Below, in pieces: positions 45,771-56,544 of a stretch of DNA of 64,000 bases. The DNA is from Plazaster borealis (Eukaryota > Echinodermata > Asteroidea > Forcipulatida > Labidiasteridae). The DNA lies in NCBI GenBank assembly GCA_021014325.1, contig CM037473.1:3652501-3716500 (forward strand). Direction: 5' to 3'. A program made the position numbers and the translations under genes. The notes under the pieces are model-generated. The model saw only the letters and a program-made list of their open reading frames with translations. It had not been told where the DNA came from and did not search any database. Numbering within the stretch: the first letter of the stretch is position 1; every line of letters begins with the position of its first letter.

Positions 45771-47837
45771 CATTTATTCTCAATCATGATTTGAAGGCTG
45801 CACTCAAAAGGAAGAAGAAGAAGACTAAAATGCAATAACTTACTGTAGTGCAAATTTTAGAATTAGCTTAACAAGAAGATTTGTTTTCCTCCATTGCTAA
45901 AATAGTTCTCATCTGTGTTCATAATCGTACCAACTTAAAATTTGTATTAGAAAAGGCTATTTATAATGATGTACCTTCTCACACCGTCAATCACTGGCCT
46001 TTGAAGTTTGAGCAAGAAAGGTTAACCATCCCCGTCCACTCCCACCACTCCAGCCAGCCAGCCAGGGCAGCCAGCAGGGGGTATCCCAGCAGGGAGACCA
46101 CTCAACAAACTGAAGAAACACTGAGACTTCGATGCACGGCACAGCGCGGCTAGCTCATGTCAGTTGAAAAGAAACCACTGCTATTGTACTATTCGACAAG
46201 TATCATGGCATGTGCAATAAAAAACCTGACACTCAAATAAATCACAGCCATATTCAGATACAAATCCGAATAAATAACTGCTCTTCACAAGGAAAGCTCC
46301 GTTGACCTTGCACAAACTTCACAGCGTCAATGTTGTCAAGCAATTACGATGTCATCCTTTACCCCATTGATTATCAGTCACTTTGATTAAAACATATACG
46401 CGAGTACGAGCGAAGGCTCTTCACATTATTTAAATTGGACACAAGGTTGAATATTGTATCTCAAATCTCTTGCACTCTCTGTTTACTTTTGTAATTTAGT
46501 TAATGCATTGAAGTCGAAAAGGCAAACATTCGGCAAAGGCAATTTTCATTTGAATAATTAATGATCCATTTATGCAAGAGAAGAAAGCATTGGGTAAACT
46601 GCTAAAATATCATTCAGAAGTTGTTCAATATGAAACTTACAGTTTCTACAGGGGGCTAATGAAGTGTTTTATTTTACACTTGCAACCACTGTGTTGCCGT
46701 TTGGGGGGGGGCGGAACTAGGATTTTTAGATGGGGGGGCCATTTTCAAGTTGATAATTTTCAGTAATCCCAAAGTATGATGCAGATGACCTCGGTTAGGG
46801 CCACAGATCAGTCGGCACTGATCTATTGTTGCATCAAAAGTGTTGCTTGCTGAAATGGCGTCCAGTGAACATTTCACTACTCAGCACGTGTTCCCCATCT
46901 TGCGCCATCGGCGTTTTATGATCTTTGGGCAAAAATGCTTGCTACTTTAAACTGATCACACCAAGATCCAAACAAATCATCAATGAAATCCGCTACATCT
47001 TGATCGCTTTTATATAACCAAAAGTGTTCTCTTTTTTTTACAGTTAAACAAAACTTGTGATTGTTTATAACAGGTGTAATGAATTAAAAAAAAATCATAA
47101 ATAATGAAATATATTCTCAAAAATCTGTGCCCCCAAAATTCATTTGTCCATTCTATGCAATAAAAATGACACAAGCTGAAACTGCAAAAACTATTGGGAT
47201 ATGGCTATAGGACAATTGCTATGCAAGAAACTCCATGCATGACATCACAGCGCTGTTATTGTCGAAAATGGTGCCCGGATAAGAATATAATCGTCCACAG
47301 CGTTCGCTCAAAAGCTAATTATAGTTAATTAAAGACATACTGGCTAGAATTAGAACTTAAAACAAATACCTTATGAAAACTACCACTTCTGCACAGTCAG
47401 CATTTATAAAGTTATCATAATGACGACTTTGGTCAACCGTAAAAGGTCAAAGTGGAATGCACGGAGGGGCCTGGGTTATAGCCTCAGCCGGCATGACACG
47501 TCTTGTGTAAATGTTAGCCATTAATTAAATCAAAATGAATTAGGCCAAGCAAAAAAAGAGTTTTGTGATCCACTTATTTTCCCAAAAGTCCTCAGGAAAA
47601 TGTGAGGAATATTTTAATTCTCCAACCACATTCCAAACGGTGTAAAATGCCATTGTGTTTGATAACCTTCAAGTGTTTGTTGTTGTTGTGGTTTTTTGGG
47701 TGTTTTTTTTTTGGGGGGGGGGTGAGGAGGTTGGACGGTTGCATTTGTCAACACCAACAATCAATATCATATCAACCCTCCCCAATCCACCCTACACCCT
47801 TTAGTATGGGATGTTTTACTATTTTAACTTTGTCTAT

Positions 47838-48213
47838 TTAAAGGCACTGAACACGTTTGGAAATTGTCAAAGACCAGTGTTCTCACTTGGTGTATCCCAA
47901 CATATGCACAAAATAACAAGCCTGTGAAAATTTGGGCTCAATTGGTCATTGAAGTTGCAAGAAAATGATGAAAGAAAAAACGCCCTTGTTGTACAAATTT
48001 GTGTGCTTTCAGATAGGAATAAAAGGCTTCTTGCAAGAAGTCTTTTATTATTTTTGTGAGAAATTACCTCTTTCTCAAAAACTACGTTACTTCAGAGGGA
48101 GTCATTTCCTACAATGTTTTATACTATCAACAGCTCTCCGTTGCTCATTACCAAGTCAGTTTTTATGCTAATATATATTTTGAGTAATTACCAAACGTGT
48201 ACAGTGCCTTTAA
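47838..48213 (+). mobile_element. TTAA-flanked MITE, family B
   Basis: TTAA at 47838-47841 and 48210-48213. Terminal inverted repeats AAAGGCACTGAACACGTTTG and CCAAACGTGTACAGTGCCTT. The body includes TTGGGCTCAATTGGTCATTG and ends TTTTGAGTAATTACC like family A, so the two families are related. Confidence 0.7.
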
Positions 48214-48864
48214 ATGGACACAGTAACCTTCTGCTTATAATACATAATAAATTACTGCGAAAACATGAACAGAGTTCAAAATGATCATAAATGTATTTAT
48301 TTACGCATAACCCTCCATCGCAAAGCAACGGTGTCTGCATTCAGATAACCCACATTTAAACTCACAAACGGTATGGCCTGTGGGCCATCCATGCATGCAT
48401 TGTTAGTCAATATACAGTTATATTTTTTACAACAGTTATTACAAAAATGGTTTTCTTGCCAAGTGAAAATGACTCAAGATTCAACCGTTGTCCAACAGTA
48501 TAAAACTGGGCATGGGTGGTGTTTCAAATAAGAACTTTACATGTATTACATCATTAACAGCACAAGGTGGTAAACTTAATTTTCAACAAAAATGAAGACA
48601 ACTTTTTGGCAAGGGACAAAAACAGGGAAAACAAATAACCGTATTCTCAAATCCTGCAACTTTTGAATTCTACAAACCAACTTTTAAATTCCCAAACACA
48701 TGACCAACTTTTAGGTACTCTTTAAGCTGTCCTCAGTCCAAAAGACATTTTGCTTTCCACAAGCCAAACTCACATGGGATGTCTGTATATTGCCAGTATT
48801 GAATAGACTGTGCAAGCCTCACATGTATTTGAATGTTAAAACACTTGATTGTGTTTCCTTACTT

Positions 48865-48990
48865 CCAGTGCTGGAGGACTTGAGGCCGGTATCGGGTCGA
48901 GGTCTCTACTGAGTCAGACACAAGCCGGTCTCAGACTCGGACAACTGGGACTCGGCCTCAGATTCGGACAAAAGGGACTCGACTACAGCA
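48865..48990. repeat. GGACTCG-rich interspersed repeat, copy 1
   Basis: Contains TGCTGGAGGACTTGAGGCC, TCAGACTCGGACAACTGGGA and GGACAAAAGGGACTCGACTA. The related copy is at 51793-51918. Confidence 0.6.
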
Positions 48991-49035
48991 ATGCTTACTT
49001 CACAAATTAAAGCAATGTACGTGCAGCATCTTGTT

Positions 49036-49415
49036 TATTTCTTCCATTAAATTAAATTTATCCAAAATGAGGCTTGAAAGAAAAAAGTAGTCTGGTGCTT
49101 TTTTTTTTGCACGGAACATCAGTATCCATTGTTATTAAATACAAGAAATAAGACAGGGATATATGCAGCCAAAATGGTTTCCAAAAATGTTTGAACACAT
49201 GTGAGACTTGGACGGTCTAGTACCTTACGGCTCAATAATACAAGGCCTGAACAATATCAGAGTGCAGCCATAATTGTATAATTTCTTCCATTAAATTAAA
49301 TGTATCCAAAATGAGGCTTGAAAGAAAAAAAGTAGTCTGGTGCTTTTTTTTTTTGTTGCCAAGATCATCAGTATCCATTGTTATTGAATACAAGAAATAA
49401 GTCAGAGATATATGC
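49036..49415. repeat. Direct duplication, 243-base spacing
   Basis: A stretch starting TTTCTTCCATTAAATTAAAT and ending ATATATGCAG occurs at 49036-49167 and 49280-49415 with few differences. Confidence 0.75.
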
Positions 49416-49635
49416 AGAATAATGAAAGTCTACACCAAAAATAGAGGATGACAAGACATTTGTAGGGGTGTCTGAATATAGGGATATAACCTCCCTTTCA
49501 ACCTCGGTTTGCTGACATTGATTTTAGTTCAAGGAAAACAAAGGATGTAGCATAAGGCGGTAACTGCTCTATATTCTGACACCCCTATGTTCCGACAACC
49601 CTATATTCTGAAAACCCTCTCGTAATTTACATGTT

Positions 49636-49674
49636 GGGGTTAGGGTTACGGTTAGGGTTAGGGTTAGGGTTAGG
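49636..49674 (+). repeat. Interstitial telomere-like array
   Basis: Six TTAGGG-type units (one TTACGG). Flanked by inverted pieces: CACCCCTATGTTCCGACAAC on the left and GGTGTCGGAACATAGG on the right. Confidence 0.75.
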
Positions 49675-50089
49675 AAAATACACTAGATGTGTCAGAACAT
49701 AGGGTGTCGGAACTTAGGGGTGTCGGAACATAGGTGTGTAACCGATAAGGCTCGAAACATGGGGGTGTCGGAACATAGGTGTGTAACGGATCAGGCTCAA
49801 TATCAAAGTGAAAACCTTGTCACTTAAGGTTCTACAATTACTTATTTCATTGAGTGGCAAGAAAACGTTGTTTTGGCGTTTGTGTACAATGCAAACCTTT
49901 CACAAGTATCAGAGAACGCAGCTTGAATTGGCAGAAGGTATTCGAGCAGTGAAATGAAAATGAACTCATATGCCTGAATGGAGTGGCTTTCGGCTATGTC
50001 CATTGGCTGAAGAAGGCCTGTCCAATGATCTAGCCACAGCCGCAGCCAAATCTGCAAATTTAGACCCGGCCTTAGATCGTATTTGTAAC

Positions 50090-50275
50090 CAGGGCACAAT
50101 TTCATAAAGCCTGTTTACAAGCACAAAAACTTGGCAGGAACAGGCTACAAGCTCAAATTCTGTAAAGCTTACATTTTTGTGACTGGTGCCCCGCTCATGT
50201 TTTGCTTAGCAAAGAAATTGTATAAGCAGTATTTTCTGTTTAACGGCTTTATGAAATTGGGCCCAGGGCTTAGGT
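50090..50275. mobile_element. Decayed foldback element
   Basis: GGGCACAATTTCATAAAGCC at 50092 and CGGCTTTATGAAATTGGGCC at 50243 are the two ends of the GGGCCCAATTTCA family. Confidence 0.5.
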
Positions 50276-51792
50276 TTAGATTCCGACTTGTGCACCTACC
50301 ACAGATTTGAAGCCCCTTAGCAAAAGAGTACATTTTCAAATTTACTGACAGAGCCCAAGCCGGAGCTGTGGTCTTGAAAATGAACTCAGTACTACAAGAA
50401 GTCAAGTACCCAACCTACATTCCCCTTACATCATTATGTAATCCATAGGAAGACTCTACAGTTTGTTTGCAAAACAAGATTTAATCTTTCAAAGCCATTT
50501 TTTTAAAAGGAAAAATTACCTTCAGAAATTCCAGTTAAAACATATTTTCATCAAGGTGGACAAGGTCAACGTCACCTTCAAAACAAGAGAGGACACCCGG
50601 TTGAACAAAAATTAGGAGCAAATTTCCATAACATTGAAGATACAAACTTTTCACTTATTGAAGCGTAAAATTTGCTCTGCTTTTTCATTCACCGAAACAC
50701 TTAACCAGGCCTTAGATGAAAGTATGGTCTACATGACAACCAAACAATGTTAAATTTCAAAATTAGATTTTGTTACAAATGAACGGAAATCAACAGAATT
50801 TACAGAATTACATTTGTACTTTAAACACACAGTTTCATGATATTATGTACATGGTTTTAGTATTGTGCTTTTTACTTCAATATACAAAACAAAAGAGCCT
50901 TGCTCAAATCACATTTATTTTAAGAAAAACCCACCTCTTCTTGAAAACTAGATTACTTAGAATTCTATAAATTATTACTTTTTAAAGACCAGCTTGAACG
51001 AAAACGGCAGCAGGTGATCTTTGCTGAAATTCATTTAAGATGTTTTCGATCAATAAGGAAATTGACTGAGTTCACATGGGATTAAACATATTTGAATATT
51101 GTAAGAAAAACAATCAGTTTGAACACCCTGTGCTTTTCAGAAAGATTCGCAAAAAGCCCTGTTACGTCATCACTCATGTTACATCATTTGTGGGAGCTCC
51201 TTTTTGTATAGCCGCTTTGTTGCAACATGGAGGTATAACAAAGCAACCTCCCACAAATGAAGTCAAAGTATTGTCATTTGGACGCACGCCGTCAACTGCA
51301 GAAGTGTAGCTAGTTTTTCAAAACCTTGAGGTTGGGGCCTCATGTTTTGCTTGATAATGACGAAAAATTGAGACGTGTCAAATTATATGATAAACAAACA
51401 CATTAAGTTAAAATAGCATTCATGTTAAATTTTAAGGTTATTTATCTCAAGAATTTCTACTTTTTATGATGCCTTGTTTTGCTTTTTTACTTGGGGCGAT
51501 GCTGCAGGAAAATGTGGCTATGTAATGATGTACCTAATATCATTAACGGTACCCACATTAAATCTTGGTTAGGCCATTTTGGAAGTCAGATTCACGTGTA
51601 TGAGGCCGTATCCATATTGGCAGCTATGGTTACAGCTACGGCTGTTGCTAAGGGCGTTCTCTACCTCAACGCATGATGAAGTACGTGTGCACAAACAAAC
51701 ATTCCTTGCTAACCTGTGAAATATGCTAAGCAGATTTCTCTGCTGCCGTAAGCGCCATTTTTCCGCATGACAAGCAGAGCCATGAAATTGGC

Positions 51793-51918
51793 AGTGCTGG
51801 AGGACTCAAGTCCGGTTTCAGACTCGGACAAAAGGGGACTCAGACTCGATGGGGAGGAACCGGACTCAGAATAGGATTCGGAGAACAGAACTTGGACAAA
51901 AGGGACTCTACAACAGCA
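51793..51918. repeat. GGACTCG-rich interspersed repeat, copy 2
   Basis: Starts TGCTGGAGGACTCAAGTCC and ends GGACAAAAGGGACTCTACAA. Serine-rich frames on the minus strand come from the repeat, not from a gene. Confidence 0.6.
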
Positions 51919-52469
51919 CTGGAAATTTGGCCCTGTATTGTGCGCAACAGGTCCTCTGCTAATGTTTGATTCACAGAAGAAAAAAACTGCCAAGCAATAT
52001 TTTCCAGCTCTCTGGAATTGGGCAATGCTGTTGGCTTCTGATTGATTCATACTGTTAGAGTTAACTGTTGGAGTCTACCATGTTAACTCTTTCATAAACA
52101 CAGTGTTGTTTGTTGTTTGTTTGTTTGTTTGTTGAGATGATCTTCCTGTCAAGGGAACTTGGCAAACTCCCACAAGGGCATAAACATTTAACACCAAGCT
52201 GGCAACAGCCAATCTCTCTCATACAAACATTGGTTTAATGTCTATGATTATGAATTGCGCAAATCAAGAAATTGTGATTCATTAACTAGACGACAATACT
52301 TATTCTAGTCACGTAAAATCATGAGCGGTTAGTTTGGTAGGATTTGAACCCACAGTAGCTCTTTGAGTTCTGGAAGTTGTTGGTAAGAAGAATAGGTCGG
52401 ATATAGCATGAGATACGCATCGCAGAAAAAAAACCCAAGAACAAGTTGTGTTTGGTATTAAACACAAAA

Positions 52470-52835
52470 TGCCCTGCACGCCAGTCCGATTCTTGACATT
52501 TGACCAAGGTGATCCAAAAACAAGAATCTTTTGGGGGATCCCAAGACCAATCCACACACCAAGTTTGGAGATAATATGCAAAGTCCTTCTCAAGCTATCG
52601 CTTGGACAACATTTCTTTTGTTTTAGCCATAATGACCTTGACATTTGGCCTAGGGGGTCCAAAAACAACAGGCTTCTGGGGGATCCCAAGACCAATCCAC
52701 AAACCAAGTTTGGAGTTGATATGCCACATTCGTCTTGAGTGGTCAATGATTGTACACATACACGCACGCACGCCAATGGAAGGACATGTCGGAAACGGTA
52801 TGCCCCTTTGGTGGCTTTGCCAACCGCGGGGCATA
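52470..52835. repeat. Two-unit repeat with GGGGGATCCCAAGACCAATCC
   Basis: GGGGGATCCCAAGACCAATC and CAAGTTTGGAG occur twice about 145 bases apart, followed by a CGCACGCACGCC tail and GGCTTTGCCAACCGCGGGGC. An interspersed repeat of unknown class. Confidence 0.55.
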
Positions 52836-53199
52836 AATACAGTTTTTATCTCTCAAAATTACATCCTAATGTTTCGACTACAAATATCATCCTGAACAAA
52901 AAGTGTCTATTATAACAAAGAATTTTCAGCCCACACTCTTTCTTCTCTAAAATCAAAATCTCGAGTAATAATTGGGTTGTTTTCCTGAGAAGTTAACAGT
53001 CAAAAAGTCAATCATATTAAAATATTTGAAAGGAGCATCATATTTCAGTCAATTGAAAGGAAGTCATTATATATTGCAGAAGGCCATATGTGGTGATAAG
53101 CAATTTGAAGGAGATGTACACCATTATGAAAAGAAATGACTTACGTTTTAAACGGACAGATACAACCTTTAAAATATTAGGTTTTGTTCCCCACTCTTT

Positions 53200-53402
53200 T
53201 TATCCCCCAAAATTTGGATCTGAGAAGCGTTACTGACAGTAACGTTTCTCATATTGTGTATTCCAATTGCAGATTATTCTTCCTGCAGGGACATAATCGC
53301 TCCAGAATTTCGGCAATATCTAAAAAATGGTATATAACTACAACTATATAGGATTGAGACAAACAGTGGGTTCCATTTACCAAACGTATACAATCCCTTT
53401 AA
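53200..53402 (-). mobile_element. Truncated TTAA MITE, family A
   Basis: Contains the family hairpin (CGTTACTGACAGTAACG) and GTGTATTCCAATTGCAG, and ends TTTACCAAACGTATACAATC with TTAA at 53399-53402. One end is lost. Confidence 0.5.
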
Positions 53403-53404
53403 GC

Positions 53405-53545
53405 CTGCAGCCGATTTCACAAAACTTTACGCAACTGCGTAAGTCCACTTGTGCGAGATTTGTTGTAGTAGTGGTGCACAACTACGCAATAAATGTTGCG
53501 CAAGTGGACTTACGCAGTTGTGTAAAGTTTCATGATATCACCTGC
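53405..53545. repeat. Palindrome built on GCAACTGCGTAAGTCCACTT
   Basis: GATTTCACAAAACTTTACGC and ACTGCGTAAGTCCACTTGTG on the left pair with CAAGTGGACTTACGCAGTTG and TGTAAAGTTTCATGATATC on the right. Centre near GTTGTAGTAG. Confidence 0.6.
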
Positions 53546-53871
53546 AGGTTCATACTTCACGTGAAAGCGAATGTGAAGTGAATTTTTGTGATGCAATAAT
53601 CGGTATGCTATGTTTTTCCAATTGTGATGCAAGGAAATTCGCTTTCTTGTGCAGTATGAACCAGGCTTTATGATCCTACTCATTAGCAAATCTCAGTTGT
53701 AGGATTCACACTCGTACTTAAGTGTATGTTTTTTTCCGTATTAAACAGAACTACAATTTCTACTTCAAACTAATTTGTTTGCTTTGCCGTAATTTTGTTT
53801 TTGAAAACTTAACATTAGCACTATTCCTGCCAAATACAAAAAAGTGCAACAAATGACAGAAGTTGCTGTAT

Positions 53872-54001
53872 TTCATTTCATTTCATTTCTTTGATTTCAT
53901 TTATTAATTCTGGTGGTGAAGCCAAGGACTCTAAGAAAAGCGAACTTAATCACTGTACTAGCCAAAAACACCATGGAAAAAAGACAAAGAAGGAAAATTA
54001 A
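53872..54001 (-). mobile_element. 3' fragment of the GGGGGCAC SINE
   Basis: Reverse copy of the 3' part: TCATTTATTAATTCTGGT, then AATCACTGTACTAGCCAA. The head is missing. Confidence 0.5.
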
Positions 54002-54642
54002 TTTTTTGTATGGTGTTCCATTTAGCAGTCAACTCAAATCCCGTACTCTGTTACACTGTGCTGCATTCAGCAGGGTTCTGTGGCCTTGACATGTCCATGT
54101 GCAGTCCCAGTCCCAAGCAAACTTCACTGTATATTGGTGCATTTTAGCAGAGTAAAATACCAATGCCAAGGTTGGCACTAACCAGTTCACTTCATAATGC
54201 AACAGGAAACCTTTGTTACAATATGCTGCATTTAGCAGGGTTTCCATTTTCCATTTAGCAGGGTTTCCGTTTCCGTTTCCAGGGTTTCCATGCTTACCAG
54301 AACAAGCTTACCAGCCAAAATGCCACTGCACATGTGACACTTGTGACTGGTATCCTGCCCATTTTTGCTTAGCAGGAAATTCTTAGGCAATATTTTGTGT
54401 TTAAGCAGCTCTATGAAACTGGGCCGTTATGGCGGTAAGGGCTAGAGTATAGGTTTAACTTCTTGTAATAATACCATGAGTATAAAACTTCTCTTTTTAA
54501 CACCGGTTAATTTCTCCTTCAATAATGAGTCATTTATTATTCCAGAGGTCGCATCCCTGCCTGGCCTTCCGACTTCCTCGTTCCCGGCTATTAAAATCCA
54601 AGACACCAAATTGCTGGATATCTAAATAACCTACAAACCCTG

Positions 54643-54830
54643 GGCAAGATTTCATAGAGCTGCTTAAGCAGTGAGCACACAAAGTAGCTGAGCACAACAG
54701 AATCGTGCTTACCAAAATTCCAACATGTACCATCATGTGACATCTGTGACTGGTACCCCGCTTATTTTTGCTAAGCACATAATTTTTGAGCAATATTTTC
54801 TGCTTAAGCAGCTCTGTGAAATCAGCCCAT
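54643..54830. mobile_element. AATTTCATAGAGCTGCTTAAGC foldback element
   Basis: Arms CATAGAGCTGCTTAAGCAG and CTGCTTAAGCAGCTCTGTG, with GTGACTGGTACCCCGCTTAT in the middle. Relatives lie at 33030-33218 and, decayed, near 3248-3545, 50095-50270, 54290-54425 and 55595-55780. Confidence 0.6.
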
Positions 54831-55594
54831 GGTCTCGGCTTTGATACCTAAATATTCCATGAGACAATTTTGCATTAGTCTACCCTCTTGCCACCTTTAA
54901 ATACAATTCCTGTCAAATAAAGAAATGAAAACAAATATATCTAAATCCAAGCAGACATGGATTCTGAAAAGCCACTGATCACAAAATGTCAAAAATGAGA
55001 AAAGTTGTCTCAAAGTTAAGTTGTCAATATTTTTTCAAAGTTCATTTTACATAAATTCCATTTCCTTTCGGAGGTTTTTTACACTTGCAAAAAAACTAAA
55101 AATAAAAATACATTTCGGACTGGTGTGGTATCAAAAACAAAAAAACTTGGAAGTTAAACTTTTAAAAAAGTCAGCATTTTGTTTTCAAAAAGAAGCAAAA
55201 AATATCAATATGAGTATCCAGATAAATACACGTTTTATGTACAACTTTATTGTTTTAAACTCAACATGCTTAGTGTGATGTGCTTCAAGAAATGAGTAGT
55301 GGAACCAGCCAAAAACACTCAAGTTCACATCCTGACTGTGACTGGTAAACTATTTCTACTTAGCTAACTTGTGTATGCTTAGCAAATTTGTGCTCCAACA
55401 TCTTCATGAATTAAGGCCTAGATCAGCCAAGAAAATATAACAAAGTTAATTTATAGTCAAATACTAAATAATAATTCTTAAAAAAAATTAATACATAGAC
55501 CCAAAAAATTGCAAGTGCAATTGCAACCCATCAACACAGCCTGTGGAGATGATGTTACAAAATTTAAGTAAATCCTTTTTGAATTGAAACTACC

Positions 55595-55780
55595 TAGCCC
55601 GAATTCAATAAAGCTTTTAAGCACCCCAAAATTGCTTAGCATAGCAAAACCTTGCTTGGCAGAAACAGGTTACCAGCCAAAATACAATGTACTGTACATT
55701 GTTTATGACCGGTTCCCTGCTAATTTTTGCTTAGCAGTATTTTGTTTGTTGCTTTGTAGCTTTATGGAATTGGGCCCTAG
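55595..55780. mobile_element. Decayed foldback element
   Basis: CCCGAATTCAATAAAGCTTT at 55598 and AGCTTTATGGAATTGGGCCC at 55758 are the ends; interior GGTTACCAGCCAAAATAC is family-typical. Confidence 0.5.
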
Positions 55781-56544
55781 TTAGTTTGATGACCCAACTC
55801 TGGTAAACAAGAGAATTGGAATGAATGCATTTCTGAAAAACCACTCTTGCACCTTCTCATTAGGTCACCGTTTCAGTAAACAATAGTATCTTCCTAAATT
55901 ACCCACAACACAACAGTAAAGTTCAAAAATAAAACTCTTAAGTAGTATTAGTAGTTTCCCCATTTACAGAAGACGCAACATTTGTCAAAAACTAGACACT
56001 TCTTTTTCTAAGTAACTCAAGACACACACACGTTAGAAAAAGGAACAAAGAAAATAAATTGTCGACAAATTTGTCCAAAGTCGGCTAAAGTGGTCTGTCC
56101 TTCTGCTGTTCATAGAGACCTGGGTAAAATTGTTGGTTAACCAGGATTTTAGAAGACCCTATCACCCCCTCTCAAAACTCCTCCGTCATGCTCCCGCCAT
56201 ATTTGTTGGGTTCCCTGTAGCTCAAGGTTACCTACAACGCTGTACATTTGAGGTGAACATACTATTTTCCAGTAAGCCTCTGTTTTGGTATGGGAGCATG
56301 GTCTCGCTAGCCAAGACGCAATGAACAAATCGGAGCACACAAGTGTTTCCATAAATGCCATGATGGAGCTCGCCAATGACTTTCGAAGATTTGGGAACAA
56401 AATTCCATGAGTTTTCTCCAAGATAGTCACACCACTAAAACACTTCCAAGACTTCAATGGCCCTGTATATAGTGTGGGCTGGGGTGGAGTCTCCAAGCTG
56501 GCAATAATCACGAACTGGAACCAGCGAGTGATGTCACTGCTGAT

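Larger units (their letters stand above)
44181..56544. other. Intergenic region between the two minus-strand genes
   Basis: No spliced coding pattern found on either strand. Near 44181-44775 it should hold the promoter and 5' UTR of the large gene; the part adjoining 56544 should hold the Mondo 3' UTR. The rest is mobile-element debris listed separately. Stretches 46150-46680, 46900-47500, 48220-48860, 50400-51700 and 55800-56500 hold no feature I can name. Confidence 0.6.

Noticed and set aside
51709..52050. Serine-rich minus-strand frame of 113 codons
   Set aside because: Its Ser/Glu pattern comes from the GGACTCG interspersed repeat that also occurs at 48865-48990.
52309..52895. Overlapping frames of 80-155 codons on both strands
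   Set aside because: Open on both strands because of a two-unit repeat; no splice sites or family match, and both frames repeat internally.
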